Below are positions 1 through 8,960 of a stretch of 64,000 nt of DNA, piece after piece (position 1 is the stretch's first letter; each line of letters starts with the position of its first letter). The translations under genes and the position numbers were made by a program. The notes beneath the pieces were generated by a model, which saw nothing but the letters and a program-made list of their open reading frames with translations, was not told the DNA's origin and made no database searches. The stretch covers positions 1 to 64,000 of the forward strand of contig NZ_JAYFQK010000020.1 of the NCBI RefSeq assembly GCF_034927245.1, read 5' to 3'. Source of the DNA: Desulfitobacterium_A sp034927245. Its GTDB lineage: Bacteria; Bacillota; Desulfitobacteriia; Desulfitobacteriales; Desulfitobacteriaceae.

Positions 1-1
1 T

Positions 2-340
2 TCAAAAAGGAGTGCGGTTAGGCCTTTTTGGCATGCCCATTTTATGAGTGGGGTTCTTCATCTCCTTTTGCTCATCGTAATTCCCAGGGACTTTATCCCA
101 TCTTGGAGATTTCCTCCCTTTTTATTCCGAGAGGCTATTTACCATTTACAAAGTATCGGACATAATTATTCGAACCTGAGTATGACTTGGACTTGGGTGC
201 AAACCCTCCTCGACCATGCTTATCGACTTAGCTGTGGGGCTAGAATGCGAAAATATAAAGATGTAAGAATAAGGGCTCGATTCTATACCATCGCTTGTCG
301 AGGTTTAGTCAAAGGGATTCACGATGCATCACCCCCTTAA
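2..340 (+). CDS. 3' part of an unrecognised CDS, cut by the window edge
   Basis: The frame is open from the second base of the window to a TAA at 338-340, so this is the 3' portion of a longer gene; the internal ATG at 44 has no convincing ribosome binding site. The visible 112 residues have a hydrophobic stretch early on, then a basic, Tyr/Arg-rich C-terminus. I do not recognise the family. A basic, aromatic-rich tail would suit a transposase or nucleic-acid-binding protein, but that is only an impression. It is convergent with the end of the nicotinate operon 26 bp away. Confidence 0.4.
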   Translation, partial: SKRSAVRPFWHAHFMSGVLHLLLLIVIPRDFIPSWRFPPFLFREAIYHLQSIGHNYSNLSMTWTWVQTLLDHAYRLSCGARMRKYKDVRIRARFYTIACRGLVKGIHDASPP

Positions 341-366
341 ATAGGATGTTTCATTAGATATACGGC

Positions 367-1233
367 TTATCCTAATACATATTTTGCTTCAATTTCACGA
401 ATCTCGGGAAGACCGATCATTTTATTGAATTCAGGGAAAGGAATCATTTGATCCATGAGCCCTTTCGTCGTTCCTTTTGCTTTCAACTCTTCCATCAAAT
501 TCTTCATCGCTTGTGCTGTAATATAGGTAGAAGCGGTTGGGAAGATAACTAAGTTGTAGCCGATACCTTCCAATTCGTTCGTCGTTAACAATGGGGTACG
601 TCCGCCTTCAACCATATTCGCTAGGACCGGTACATTAAAATTAGAGGTAATCATTTTCATTTCTTCTACAGATTCGGGGGATTCAATAAAGATAACGTCA
701 GCTCCGGCTTCTTCATAGGCTTTTCCACGACGGATTGCCTCATCAATTCCATGAACAGTACGCGCATCGGTACGGGCAATGATAACGAAATCCGGGTTTT
801 GACGTGCCTCTACAGCAGCCTTAATCTTGCCGACCATTTCCTCCATCGGAATTACTTGTCTTCCTGTCATATGACCGCATTTTTTCGGTGCAACTTGATC
901 TTCCAGTTGAATTGCAGCAACTCCAGCCATCTCATATTGGCGAACTGTACGCATAACGTTGACAGCATTTCCAAAACCGGTATCTCCGTCAGCAATAACC
1001 GGAATATCTACAGCGCTGGCAAAGTTATTCGCACGTGCTAACATTTCCGTCATGGTGAGGAGACCTACGTCTGGCGTGCCAAGGTGACTGGCTGCCTGAC
1101 CATATCCCGTCATGTAAACCGCAGAAAAGCCTGTTTTTTCAATAATCTTTGCAGTCAATGCATCATGAGCACCTGGGGCAACGAGAATCTCTTTTGCAGC
1201 TAATAATTCTCTCAGTTTTTTTCCTTTGTTCAT
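367..1233 (-). CDS. dml: 2,3-dimethylmalate lyase (isocitrate lyase/PEP mutase family)
   Basis: This is the last pathway step: (2R,3S)-2,3-dimethylmalate is split to propionate and pyruvate in the cytosol. The 288-residue protein shows the isocitrate-lyase/PEP-mutase signature: a metal-binding ADGDTGFG segment at about residues 81-88 and the catalytic KKCGH loop at 117-121. Methylisocitrate lyase is the close alternative by sequence alone. Placement behind dimethylmaleate hydratase and 2-methyleneglutarate mutase genes, as in the Eubacterium barkeri nicotinate cluster, favours dimethylmalate lyase. The ATG is preceded by AAAGGAG. It is the last gene of the operon, and I see no clear terminator in the short gap after it. 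Confidence 0.88.
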   Translation of the reverse strand: MNKGKKLRELLAAKEILVAPGAHDALTAKIIEKTGFSAVYMTGYGQAASHLGTPDVGLLTMTEMLARANNFASAVDIPVIADGDTGFGNAVNVMRTVRQYEMAGVAAIQLEDQVAPKKCGHMTGRQVIPMEEMVGKIKAAVEARQNPDFVIIARTDARTVHGIDEAIRRGKAYEEAGADVIFIESPESVEEMKMITSNFNVPVLANMVEGGRTPLLTTNELEGIGYNLVIFPTASTYITAQAMKNLMEELKAKGTTKGLMDQMIPFPEFNKMIGLPEIREIEAKYVLG

Positions 1234-1266
1234 CTTAATAACTCCTTTGTTTGCTTAATTCTTTTC

Positions 1267-2700
1267 TTAATTACCACCATAAATATTGTTAAGAGCCAAT
1301 TTTAAGGCTTCATTAGGAAACTCTTGGGCTAAAGCGCCAATGGTGTAGAGTAAATAACTCTTATCTATAATAAATTGTGGATTTTCTGGGAGTAAGGATA
1401 TTCCTCTGTTAGTAAAGGCTTTTATTAGAATTTCTTGACAATCTTCTTCCGATGAATGAGCGAAAATACCGCCCACAGCGACAACTTTCTGAAGCTTTCT
1501 TAAATCACGTCCGACAGCAGTTCCCGGAGCAACGCCCATGACCGGGTCAAAATTCTGTGCTAAATATCCCGCATGACGTTTGATGGCGATTTCAATGGCT
1601 GTTATCGCCATAGCTTTATCGAATTGTTTTTCTTTTTCAGTGACACTGATGTGTTCGGGATTCTTCTCCAGATTTTTCGTATAAGTGATCAGTTCTTCGC
1701 CTAAATCTTCACCTTCTAAACCAACCTTGGCCAAAACTCCTATGGCACCGGCCGTTTCCACGATTCCGGTCGCGCTTACCCGTAATCCCAGATTACCCTC
1801 AACCGTCCTATAGGAGACCTGTTTTTCGTTAGAAATAACCAAGCCTTTTTCCTCATTGCTCAATTCGGCTAATTCCGGCACAACGGAATGCACGTCTGTC
1901 GTAGCCCCACCAATATCGATAACCATAATGCTGCCTAAGCCTTCATTCTCAGTCGTTCCAAGGGCTAATACCTCAGTTCCCATGAGTACAGCGCCAGGTG
2001 TAGGCATCACACTCTTGTTTGAAACCATTTCCAGAAGTCGTCCTAAACCTTTGGCCTGAGTAATTTGACGGATAAACTCCCTATGAATCGCTTCCCGCGC
2101 CGGTTTAACCTTAAGCTCATGGATCGTTGGCATGACATTGGGGACCCTGATCGTACGAACATCGTGTGAGCTTAGAAATGCTTCAACCTTCGGTTGAACC
2201 TGAGCATTGCAGGCGATGATCACTACACCGCCGCATTTACTTTTCACAATAATTTGAGCATTTTCCAGAACGGAATCCTCATCACCGCCGTCTGTTCCGC
2301 CGGCAAGGAGAATAATATCCGGTTTGATCTCCTGTAAAACCTCTTCCCGGAAGTCAACAGGTGTCTCGTGGGAAATAATCTCTAAGACTCTTGCCCCGGC
2401 GCTCATCGCTACTTCTTTAGCTGCTTTTGCCGTAACACGCGGCATATATCCCATAGCGATCATTCTAAGTCCGCCTGCTGCCGAGCTTGTTGCCAAAACG
2501 TTTTCCGGCGCAACATCGGATAAGCCCATACTTTGAGCGAGGTTTTTACGTGCATTTACCAGCCCAATCTCAATATTCGAGACCGTTGTCGGTGCTTGTG
2601 ACCGACCGATAAAGCTCAAAATCTTATTTTCTTTCTTAAACGCAGTAACTTTGGTATACGTGCTTCCTACGTCATAGACCAATAAATCTACGTGTTGCAT
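1267..2700 (-). CDS. MutL/GlmL-like protein, probable partner of the B12 mutase
   Basis: The 477-residue protein belongs to the GlmL/MutL family of ASKHA-fold ATPases found beside glutamate mutase (MutS-MutE) genes and thought to maintain or reactivate the corrinoid enzyme. Nucleotide-binding segments are visible: YDVGSTYTK at residues 9-17, an AGGTDGGD loop at about 133-140 and VIDIGGATTDV at 260-270. It sits in the operon with 2-methyleneglutarate mutase, a relative of glutamate mutase. The natural inference is that it serves that mutase, exchanging damaged cobalamin or preventing inactivation. Family membership is clear; the client is inferred from position only. The ATG follows an AGGGGATG ribosome binding site. 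Confidence 0.8.
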   Translation of the reverse strand: MQHVDLLVYDVGSTYTKVTAFKKENKILSFIGRSQAPTTVSNIEIGLVNARKNLAQSMGLSDVAPENVLATSSAAGGLRMIAMGYMPRVTAKAAKEVAMSAGARVLEIISHETPVDFREEVLQEIKPDIILLAGGTDGGDEDSVLENAQIIVKSKCGGVVIIACNAQVQPKVEAFLSSHDVRTIRVPNVMPTIHELKVKPAREAIHREFIRQITQAKGLGRLLEMVSNKSVMPTPGAVLMGTEVLALGTTENEGLGSIMVIDIGGATTDVHSVVPELAELSNEEKGLVISNEKQVSYRTVEGNLGLRVSATGIVETAGAIGVLAKVGLEGEDLGEELITYTKNLEKNPEHISVTEKEKQFDKAMAITAIEIAIKRHAGYLAQNFDPVMGVAPGTAVGRDLRKLQKVVAVGGIFAHSSEEDCQEILIKAFTNRGISLLPENPQFIIDKSYLLYTIGALAQEFPNEALKLALNNIYGGN

Positions 2701-2735
2701 TTTATCATCCCCTGGAAATATTTTTTGACCAGGAG

Positions 2736-3875
2736 TTACTTCACAATATAACTGTAACCGTCCATGATACGGCGTGAAGTACGCCCAAAAGCCGCCCGTT
2801 TAACTTCAAGAGTTTTACCGTTAGCTTCGACCTCAACTTCAATCTCGATAACCCCTGCCGGATGACCGATACGGACTAAGGAGTTTTGAGAACGTGAGAC
2901 TTCATTAACTATGGTTCCCGGGATTTTAGATGCCGCCCCTGTACATGTTGTACCCGTTCCCGCATAGGTTTTATGCATTACTTGCATGAACATAAGTCTG
3001 GAAACCAGATCAACATCGCTCGCCGGAATTGTCCGTCCTGTCGTAAAATCAACATAATCTTGGGATTCGCTGACAAATGCGATCATGGGAAATGCAGGAC
3101 TGTTTTTAAGAGCATCTTCTTCGTTCTTAGCCATTCCGATTATCGTTGCTGCTTTACCGCGGATTTGCTCAAGAATTCCCAGCATCTTCTTGTTGGCACC
3201 GAGTTCGGCCGGTTTTTCAATTCCGGTCAACCCTAAATCTTTAGCTCTTACAAACACCATAGGATTAGCAACATCAACAATGGAGACTTCTAATTTACCG
3301 ATTTCCGGAATATCCATAACATCAATGGCATTGCCTGTGGGTAATATTTTATTAGTTACAGCTCCGGCTGTACCCGCGAAATCAAGCATAATCTTAGCTC
3401 CGGTACCGGGAACGCCGGCAATTTTATAGTCTCCAACCGCGCGGGCCTTTCCGTCCTTAACCGGTACCTCGGCAACAAGAATTTTACCCGTGTTTGTATT
3501 ATGAATGCGAACCGTTGTAACCGGTTCTACCGCACGCACCAAACCTTCATCAATTGCAAAAGGGCCTACTCCGGCGGAAATGTTTCCACAGTTACCGGAA
3601 TAATCGACGAGTGCTTCAGTAAAACTGACTTGTCCGAACGTATAATCCACATCGGCGTCCGGACGTGTCGCCGGTCCGATAATAGCTACCTTGCTTGTTA
3701 AAGGGTCAGCTCCGCCAAGACCATTGATTTGTCTTACATCCGGACTGCCAAAGATTGCGAGAATCTCTTGATCTCTTTCTTTGGCATCTACTGCCAAATC
3801 GTTTTCCATTAAGAAAATACCTTTACTCGTACCCGCACGTAAAATTGCAGTGCGGATTTTGCGTTGATCACTCAT
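2736..3875 (-). CDS. mii: 3-methylitaconate isomerase (PrpF family)
   Basis: This enzyme converts (R)-3-methylitaconate to 2,3-dimethylmaleate, the step after the B12 mutase. The 379-residue protein is a PrpF-family member with the diaminopimelate-epimerase-like fold. Recognisable features are the N-terminal RAGTSKGIFL segment and glycine/cysteine-rich catalytic loops (YSGNCGN at about residues 91-97, and GTTCTGAASK in the C-terminal half). PrpF relatives also isomerise 2-methylaconitate. The assignment rests on the mutase gene ending one base before this ATG, and on the dimethylmaleate hydratase genes upstream. Start and stop of the two genes are nearly fused, so translation is probably coupled. 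Confidence 0.88.
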   Translation of the reverse strand: MSDQRKIRTAILRAGTSKGIFLMENDLAVDAKERDQEILAIFGSPDVRQINGLGGADPLTSKVAIIGPATRPDADVDYTFGQVSFTEALVDYSGNCGNISAGVGPFAIDEGLVRAVEPVTTVRIHNTNTGKILVAEVPVKDGKARAVGDYKIAGVPGTGAKIMLDFAGTAGAVTNKILPTGNAIDVMDIPEIGKLEVSIVDVANPMVFVRAKDLGLTGIEKPAELGANKKMLGILEQIRGKAATIIGMAKNEEDALKNSPAFPMIAFVSESQDYVDFTTGRTIPASDVDLVSRLMFMQVMHKTYAGTGTTCTGAASKIPGTIVNEVSRSQNSLVRIGHPAGVIEIEVEVEANGKTLEVKRAAFGRTSRRIMDGYSYIVK

Positions 3876-3876
3876 T

Positions 3877-5727
3877 CTACTTTTCTCCCTTACCGCTTAC
3901 TTTCTCTTGAACCCATTTGATAGCATCTTCCGGATTTGTTCCCGGTCCGAAGAAACCATCAACTCCAAGGAAACCTGTTCCTTCGTTATTTATTTTTGCT
4001 TCAAACATCGCATGTTCTTCTTCTTTTTCGGCAATCCGGCCACCCGCCATAAGGACAACCTTATCTCGAATACCGAGTTCATTTAAACGTTGTTCTACCC
4101 GCGGGAATAACGTGGTTCCAAGCCCCAGAAGGTTGCTGACCCCGATAACATCAACTTTCGCCTCTGCCGCAACTTCTGCTACTGTTTCCGGAAGATTCAT
4201 CCCCCGCAGATAGATTACCTCATAGCCTGCTTGTTCAAACGCTTCACGAATGGTGTTAATGCCAACGACGTGTGCATCAGCTCCAACCGTAGCTAATAAG
4301 ATCTTCTCTTTTTGTGTCACGGTAGCTTTTGCATCAACTTTAACGTTTTCTTTGGTAAAAGACAGCTTCTCGGCGGGAACTCCTACAGGACTGTAACCGG
4401 GGATATAGCGCCGTATTCCGTCCTTATCGCGATGTGTTTTAACGCCGCGTTTAAGATCCCAGCCACCGGCCCGTGGGGCATCGAGAATACCGGATTTACC
4501 TGCCGCGACAATAATATCAATTAATTCCTCATCACTGTACTTCAACCAGAATTCGGGATCGATTTCCTCAGGTTTAAGCTGTTTGTTAAGACCGAACGCT
4601 GCAGTTAAAACAGCCATCGCTTCATTAATAATTTCATCTTTTCTTTGGTCAATAGCCGGATCGTTGATTTCATAAGAAGCAACATTGGTGAACACATTTT
4701 GTGTTGCCCAGATCGCCTTCGCCATGGAGGCTCCTGTAGGGATCCCTACGTTTTCGGCAGCCTTAGGACGATAGAAGTTTGCACCGCCTAATTTAGCACT
4801 TACGGCCATACGGGCAAAATGAGCTTGTTCGGCAATGAGGTCAGCCGGTGGATTTTGGAAGGTTTCCGGAACAACGATCAGGAATTCACTCCACATGACC
4901 TGCTTAAAGGCACGCATAACGGCTAAATCAGCTAACAGATTGATTCCGCCGACATTCATCTGAATCCCGCTAAGCGCCCTTGGCAAGCCGGCATGAACTG
5001 CAAGGCCCTCTGCTAAAAGACACATGGCCAAGGCCATACCGTCGGTCCCGCCGATGTTGTTAAGATGCTTATGAGAATCGGTTTGCACAAAGATGTTATT
5101 ATCTGCGCAGATCTGTAACGCTTTGTAGCCATTGGTCACTTTTGTTTTATAATCATGAATTCCGCGGCCACCGAAGTGAACATGGATAACCGGTCCAATA
5201 TCTGTTCCATCAAAACCTGCAATCAAGGCATTGATAATGGATAGATGCGGTGTATCCCCTGTTGCATTAATACGAAGGGGATGTTTTACCCCACCGCCAA
5301 GCTGAATGAATTCGCGTTCTCCGTTAGGAGTAATTCCGCCTTTTCCTCTCGATTGTTCAATCAGTTCTGCTCCTTTGAGCGGATCAATATGCCGGGTTGC
5401 CTCCGAGTGAACAAATTGGAAAAGGGAGATTCCAAGTTCTTCAGCGATTTTATACATTTCCAAAGACTCTCTGTAAGTCTCTTCGGCACTATTTCTTCCA
5501 AGGATAGGGTTTTGAACCGGGATTCCTGTCTTAGCCGCTTGGCGGCCTAACTCGGCAATACGATATCCGCTGCGTTCAACACCATTAACAACTCTTGGAT
5601 ACGGGGCCGGCAGGCCTGTAACTGTACCGTCCGGACCTACTTTCGGCATCTCGACGCCAAAGACTCTTTCATAGGCCTGTACACTTTCATAGTCTTCGAT
5701 GATAATCTTTTTCGTTTTCTCTTGCAT
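3877..5727 (-). CDS. mgm: 2-methyleneglutarate mutase (adenosylcobalamin-dependent)
   Basis: It catalyses the carbon-skeleton rearrangement of 2-methyleneglutarate to (R)-3-methylitaconate by a radical mechanism. The 616-residue chain fuses a TIM-barrel substrate domain (roughly 1-470) to a C-terminal cobalamin domain. The domain has the base-off/His-on signature: DAHVVG at 484-489 (histidine 486 as lower ligand), the SNLLG serine near 531, GG at about 562-563 and a GPGT loop at 594-597. Glutamate mutase carries these domains on two subunits, and the single-chain form matches the E. barkeri enzyme. It needs adenosylcobalamin, linking it to the MutL-like gene downstream and the cobTUS operon elsewhere in the window. 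Confidence 0.92.
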   Translation of the reverse strand: MQEKTKKIIIEDYESVQAYERVFGVEMPKVGPDGTVTGLPAPYPRVVNGVERSGYRIAELGRQAAKTGIPVQNPILGRNSAEETYRESLEMYKIAEELGISLFQFVHSEATRHIDPLKGAELIEQSRGKGGITPNGEREFIQLGGGVKHPLRINATGDTPHLSIINALIAGFDGTDIGPVIHVHFGGRGIHDYKTKVTNGYKALQICADNNIFVQTDSHKHLNNIGGTDGMALAMCLLAEGLAVHAGLPRALSGIQMNVGGINLLADLAVMRAFKQVMWSEFLIVVPETFQNPPADLIAEQAHFARMAVSAKLGGANFYRPKAAENVGIPTGASMAKAIWATQNVFTNVASYEINDPAIDQRKDEIINEAMAVLTAAFGLNKQLKPEEIDPEFWLKYSDEELIDIIVAAGKSGILDAPRAGGWDLKRGVKTHRDKDGIRRYIPGYSPVGVPAEKLSFTKENVKVDAKATVTQKEKILLATVGADAHVVGINTIREAFEQAGYEVIYLRGMNLPETVAEVAAEAKVDVIGVSNLLGLGTTLFPRVEQRLNELGIRDKVVLMAGGRIAEKEEEHAMFEAKINNEGTGFLGVDGFFGPGTNPEDAIKWVQEKVSGKGEK

Positions 5728-5760
5728 TGAAGTCCTTCCTCCTAATAACCTTTTAAAAAC

Positions 5761-6267
5761 CTAGGATAGATGGAGCTGCTTGCGCACCTTAGCAATAAGT
5801 CCCCCTGCCTCTAATGTCTCCAAAACATTAGCTGAAAGGAGCTGTCCTTGCAATTTTTCCCCAGTCTCGATGATCGTTATTTCAGCTGTTATTAGATCAA
5901 CTTCGACCTGTTGTCCGTTTTTTATTTTATCCACTACATCTGCAATCAATACCGGTAAACCAATGTTAATGGAGTTCCGTCTGAAAATCCTAGCAAATGA
6001 TTTAGCAATAACGACCCCGGTCCCCGCATCTTTTAAGGCAACCGGTGCTTGCTCCCGGCTTGAACCACAACCAAAGTTATCACCCGCAACGATGATGTCT
6101 CCCGGCTGTACTTTTTGAGCAAAATCCGGGATTTCACTTCCGGCAAGGGCATAGTCTTTTAACTTATCTATCGGAGCTGCCATAGCGTAGCCCGGTAGAA
6201 TCTGATCTGTATCAACATTAACGCCGAATTTCCAAACCCGACCTCTTACCTTATTATTCCAAGCCAT
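5761..6267 (-). CDS. dmdB: Dimethylmaleate hydratase, small subunit
   Basis: This is the LeuD-like swivelling subunit of the aconitase-family hydratase that makes (2R,3S)-2,3-dimethylmalate from dimethylmaleate. The 168 residues match the usual length of isopropylmalate dehydratase small subunits. They carry the family signature GDNFGCGSSREQAPVAL near residues 62-78, with the SSREQAP substrate loop. Its ATG overlaps the dmdA stop codon by one base (TAATG), a classic translational-coupling arrangement for a two-subunit enzyme. Sequence alone cannot separate it from LeuD or homoaconitase subunits; the operon decides. Confidence 0.87.
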   Translation of the reverse strand: MAWNNKVRGRVWKFGVNVDTDQILPGYAMAAPIDKLKDYALAGSEIPDFAQKVQPGDIIVAGDNFGCGSSREQAPVALKDAGTGVVIAKSFARIFRRNSINIGLPVLIADVVDKIKNGQQVEVDLITAEITIIETGEKLQGQLLSANVLETLEAGGLIAKVRKQLHLS

Positions 6268-7478
6268 TAGTCTACCCCCCCTAGAGCGGCAATCGTGCCC
6301 GGAGCAACGATTTCCCCTGCGATAGCACTTTCCGCTGCTAAACGCGGTGAAGCAAGATAGACTTTACCATTCCGATGACCCATCCGCCCTGGGAAATTAC
6401 GGTTGGTCGTCGAAACGGCAACATCGCCTTCAGCTAAAAGTCCCATATGGGCCCCGAAACACGGACCGCATCCCGGACTCGTAACAATACCCCCTGCTTG
6501 ACGGATAACACGTGTAATGCCTTGATCTTCCATTTCCTGAGCAATGCTTATGGAAGCAGGGATTACTAATAAGGTTACAGCTTCAGCTACCTTGCGGTCC
6601 TTGAGCACCTCTGCGGCAATTTTCATGTCGCTTAGACGCCCATTTGTACAACTTCCAATCACAACTTGATTTATCTTAGTACCCGCGATATCGCTTACTT
6701 TCGAAACATTACCCGGATTAGGCGGGCAAGCAACACTTGCCGGAATCTCTTCAGTCTTAAATATATAGACTCCCTTAACCGGTCCAACAGGTTCATGTTC
6801 ATCAGCAAAGTAACTGATCATCGTACCCATTTCAATTCCCATATTGGAAATGGTCATCTTGTCATCTAAGGTTAGATTTTCAATAAGACTGCCTGAATAA
6901 ATAACTGCCCTGTCTGTAAAGCCGTTCGTTCCAAAATGTCCGATAAGATGCAGAATAACATCTTTCGCATATACCCCGGGCGAGAGCTTTCCTTCTAATC
7001 GAAGCTCATAGGTCTCCGGAACTTCTAAATCGAGTGTTCCCGTAGCCATCGTTGCCGCTAACTCCGTGGCTCCCACAGGTATAGCAATTGCCCCATACGC
7101 TCCAGCCGTACACGTATGTGAATCGGCACCCATTAGAATCGAGCCTCTGCTTAAACGGTGCTTTTCGGCAATAACCTGATGGATAACACCATCACATTTG
7201 TCATATACCTTAACCCCATAATCCTTAGAAAACTCCCTAAGAATATTATGAAGAGCTCTAACCTCCGGAGTAGCAGCCGGAATAATGTGATCTAAAACAA
7301 AAACGACTTTATGAGAATCGAAGACCTGATCAACCCCTATTTTTTTAAACTGTTCAACAGCCATAGGGCCGGTTACGTCATGAGCAATGACTAAGTCAAC
7401 CTTAACGGTAATATCTTCGCCCGCTTGTACTTTCTCCAGCCCAGCAGCCTTGGCTAGGTACTTTTCTACTTGATTCAC
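6267..7478 (-). CDS. dmdA: Dimethylmaleate hydratase, large subunit ([4Fe-4S])
   Basis: The catalytic subunit of the aconitase-superfamily hydratase acts after 3-methylitaconate isomerase. At 403 residues it has the short LeuC-type layout. Three iron-sulfur ligands are visible: Cys277 in GSCTNGR, and Cys337 and Cys340 in SPGCGPCFGAH. The GADSHTCTAG segment near 118-126 and the FPGRMGHRNG substrate-binding segment near the C-terminus are also present. Isopropylmalate isomerase is the paralogue of similar sequence. No leucine genes are nearby, whereas both flanking steps of nicotinate fermentation are. The cluster should be oxygen-sensitive. Confidence 0.88.
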   Translation of the reverse strand: MNQVEKYLAKAAGLEKVQAGEDITVKVDLVIAHDVTGPMAVEQFKKIGVDQVFDSHKVVFVLDHIIPAATPEVRALHNILREFSKDYGVKVYDKCDGVIHQVIAEKHRLSRGSILMGADSHTCTAGAYGAIAIPVGATELAATMATGTLDLEVPETYELRLEGKLSPGVYAKDVILHLIGHFGTNGFTDRAVIYSGSLIENLTLDDKMTISNMGIEMGTMISYFADEHEPVGPVKGVYIFKTEEIPASVACPPNPGNVSKVSDIAGTKINQVVIGSCTNGRLSDMKIAAEVLKDRKVAEAVTLLVIPASISIAQEMEDQGITRVIRQAGGIVTSPGCGPCFGAHMGLLAEGDVAVSTTNRNFPGRMGHRNGKVYLASPRLAAESAIAGEIVAPGTIAALGGVD

Positions 7479-7513
7479 TTTTCTCCTCCTCCCAAACTCA
7501 TAGTCCCAGCTAT

Positions 7514-8935
7514 TTAGTCAACGAGTACAATTCCAAGTTTTTGAGCCGCAAGGCGGGCTTCTTCAATAGAAGGGCTGGCCTTCTTCAGCACCAGACGTGC
7601 ACCGCCTCGATTAAGAGCTTCAACCATGCTATTTTGTTCAGTTGCATAAATTGTTACTTTTTGCAACTGAGGTTCATCGACTTCAACAATATCCACTTTA
7701 ATCTTTTTATCGAGTACCTTTTGGATAACTTCACGATAAGCTTTACCATTGTCAGTGCTTGCACCAAGAACCGCACCCATGAGGATTCCCGGAACATTGA
7801 TCCCACGACGGGCGAATAGCTCTGGATATAACTCGATCTTAACGCCGGTGATTTCACCTTTAGCTAACTCATGGGCAATTCGACCCGTATTTGTCGGTGA
7901 GCCGACAGCCTGGCTGCTGCCGCCAACGACTGCATCCCCAAAAGGCTTCACAATCGAATTCGCCTTACCGGCTAAAGCACGAGCTTCATTGATCGCTAAT
8001 TCCATCGTTTGATTGATCGTATCGTGTTCACGATCTTTAATATCATCCGAAATGAAGTGTTCCACTTCAAGATTGGTTTTGAAGAAAGGCTGCATATATT
8101 TAATAACTACAGGCACGATTTGTTTCGCAGATACGGGGTGCACGGCAGCTGCCATTGAGATCATAACATCAACCGGAACATTAACCGGAATCGTCGTATA
8201 AAGTGCTAAATTGGCTGCAAGATTACCAATGACAACTCCCCCGCCGATATGGGTCGAGCAAAGTCCGGCAACCATAACCCTAGGTGTACATGGGTTACCA
8301 ATCGTTGGTGAAAGCGCCAACACCATAGCTCTCTCCATCGCTTTGGGGCTTCCTTTACGAAGTTCGACTAAAGTCGCCGCGGTTGCCGCGGCACCTGCCC
8401 CAAATCCTTCCATATTACAGCCTGTAGAGGTCTTTCCTGCCCGGAAAATCGTTCCTACCTTAAGCATCACGGAAACTGTCCTTGCCAGTTCCTCTTTATC
8501 TTCAACCGTTTCCTGTAAAGCGCGGAATAAGCCGGTATAGGTGCAAGAATCTCCTGTACCTGCACACGGTTGTAATCCGCATGAATGGTTCCCGACTTGT
8601 GAGGCTAACGTATATACCAATATCCTGTTTACGAAATCATCTTCAAATAAGCGCTTTTCAAAATTATTGACAGCCAGTTCTTGGGGTACCTTGCCGAGCA
8701 AGAAACTTGAACCAGAGGTGATCCCTACCTCTGCGGCGTATAGATTATGAGCAAAAGCATTTAATACGGCATCAATAACCTCTTCCTTGCTCATCGAATT
8801 TTTATGCATTGCTTCAGCGATGACCACATCACTGACACGCAAATTTAAGTCATTGGCTACGTCGATGACTTCCCCTATTGTTAAGCTGCCCATTTCGTAG
8901 CCTTTTTCTTTTACAACATTAATAATTTCATTCAT
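7514..8935 (-). CDS. hmd: 2-(hydroxymethyl)glutarate dehydratase (serine dehydratase-like, [4Fe-4S])
   Basis: It removes water from (S)-2-(hydroxymethyl)glutarate to give 2-methyleneglutarate. The 473-residue single-chain protein carries the iron-sulfur L-serine dehydratase alpha-domain. Conserved cysteines fit the cluster: Cys119 and Cys124 (HSCGLQPC), Cys173 (TGCNMEGFGAG) and Cys216 (GNPCTPRV). An N-terminal extension of about 110 residues and a C-terminal tail of about 60 residues add to the catalytic core. Bacterial serine dehydratases are the alternative; the position between hgd and dmdAB supports the pathway role known for the E. barkeri homologue. The start codon follows an AGGTGATTC ribosome binding site. 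Confidence 0.87.
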   Translation of the reverse strand: MNEIINVVKEKGYEMGSLTIGEVIDVANDLNLRVSDVVIAEAMHKNSMSKEEVIDAVLNAFAHNLYAAEVGITSGSSFLLGKVPQELAVNNFEKRLFEDDFVNRILVYTLASQVGNHSCGLQPCAGTGDSCTYTGLFRALQETVEDKEELARTVSVMLKVGTIFRAGKTSTGCNMEGFGAGAAATAATLVELRKGSPKAMERAMVLALSPTIGNPCTPRVMVAGLCSTHIGGGVVIGNLAANLALYTTIPVNVPVDVMISMAAAVHPVSAKQIVPVVIKYMQPFFKTNLEVEHFISDDIKDREHDTINQTMELAINEARALAGKANSIVKPFGDAVVGGSSQAVGSPTNTGRIAHELAKGEITGVKIELYPELFARRGINVPGILMGAVLGASTDNGKAYREVIQKVLDKKIKVDIVEVDEPQLQKVTIYATEQNSMVEALNRGGARLVLKKASPSIEEARLAAQKLGIVLVD

Positions 8936-8960
8936 CTTGAATCACCTCCGGTTAAAATTT

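Noticed and set aside
751..1041. Plus-strand open frame inside dml, and similar shadow frames across the nicotinate operon
   Set aside because: No ribosome binding site, and low-complexity or atypical translations. They are antisense shadows of strongly conserved genes.
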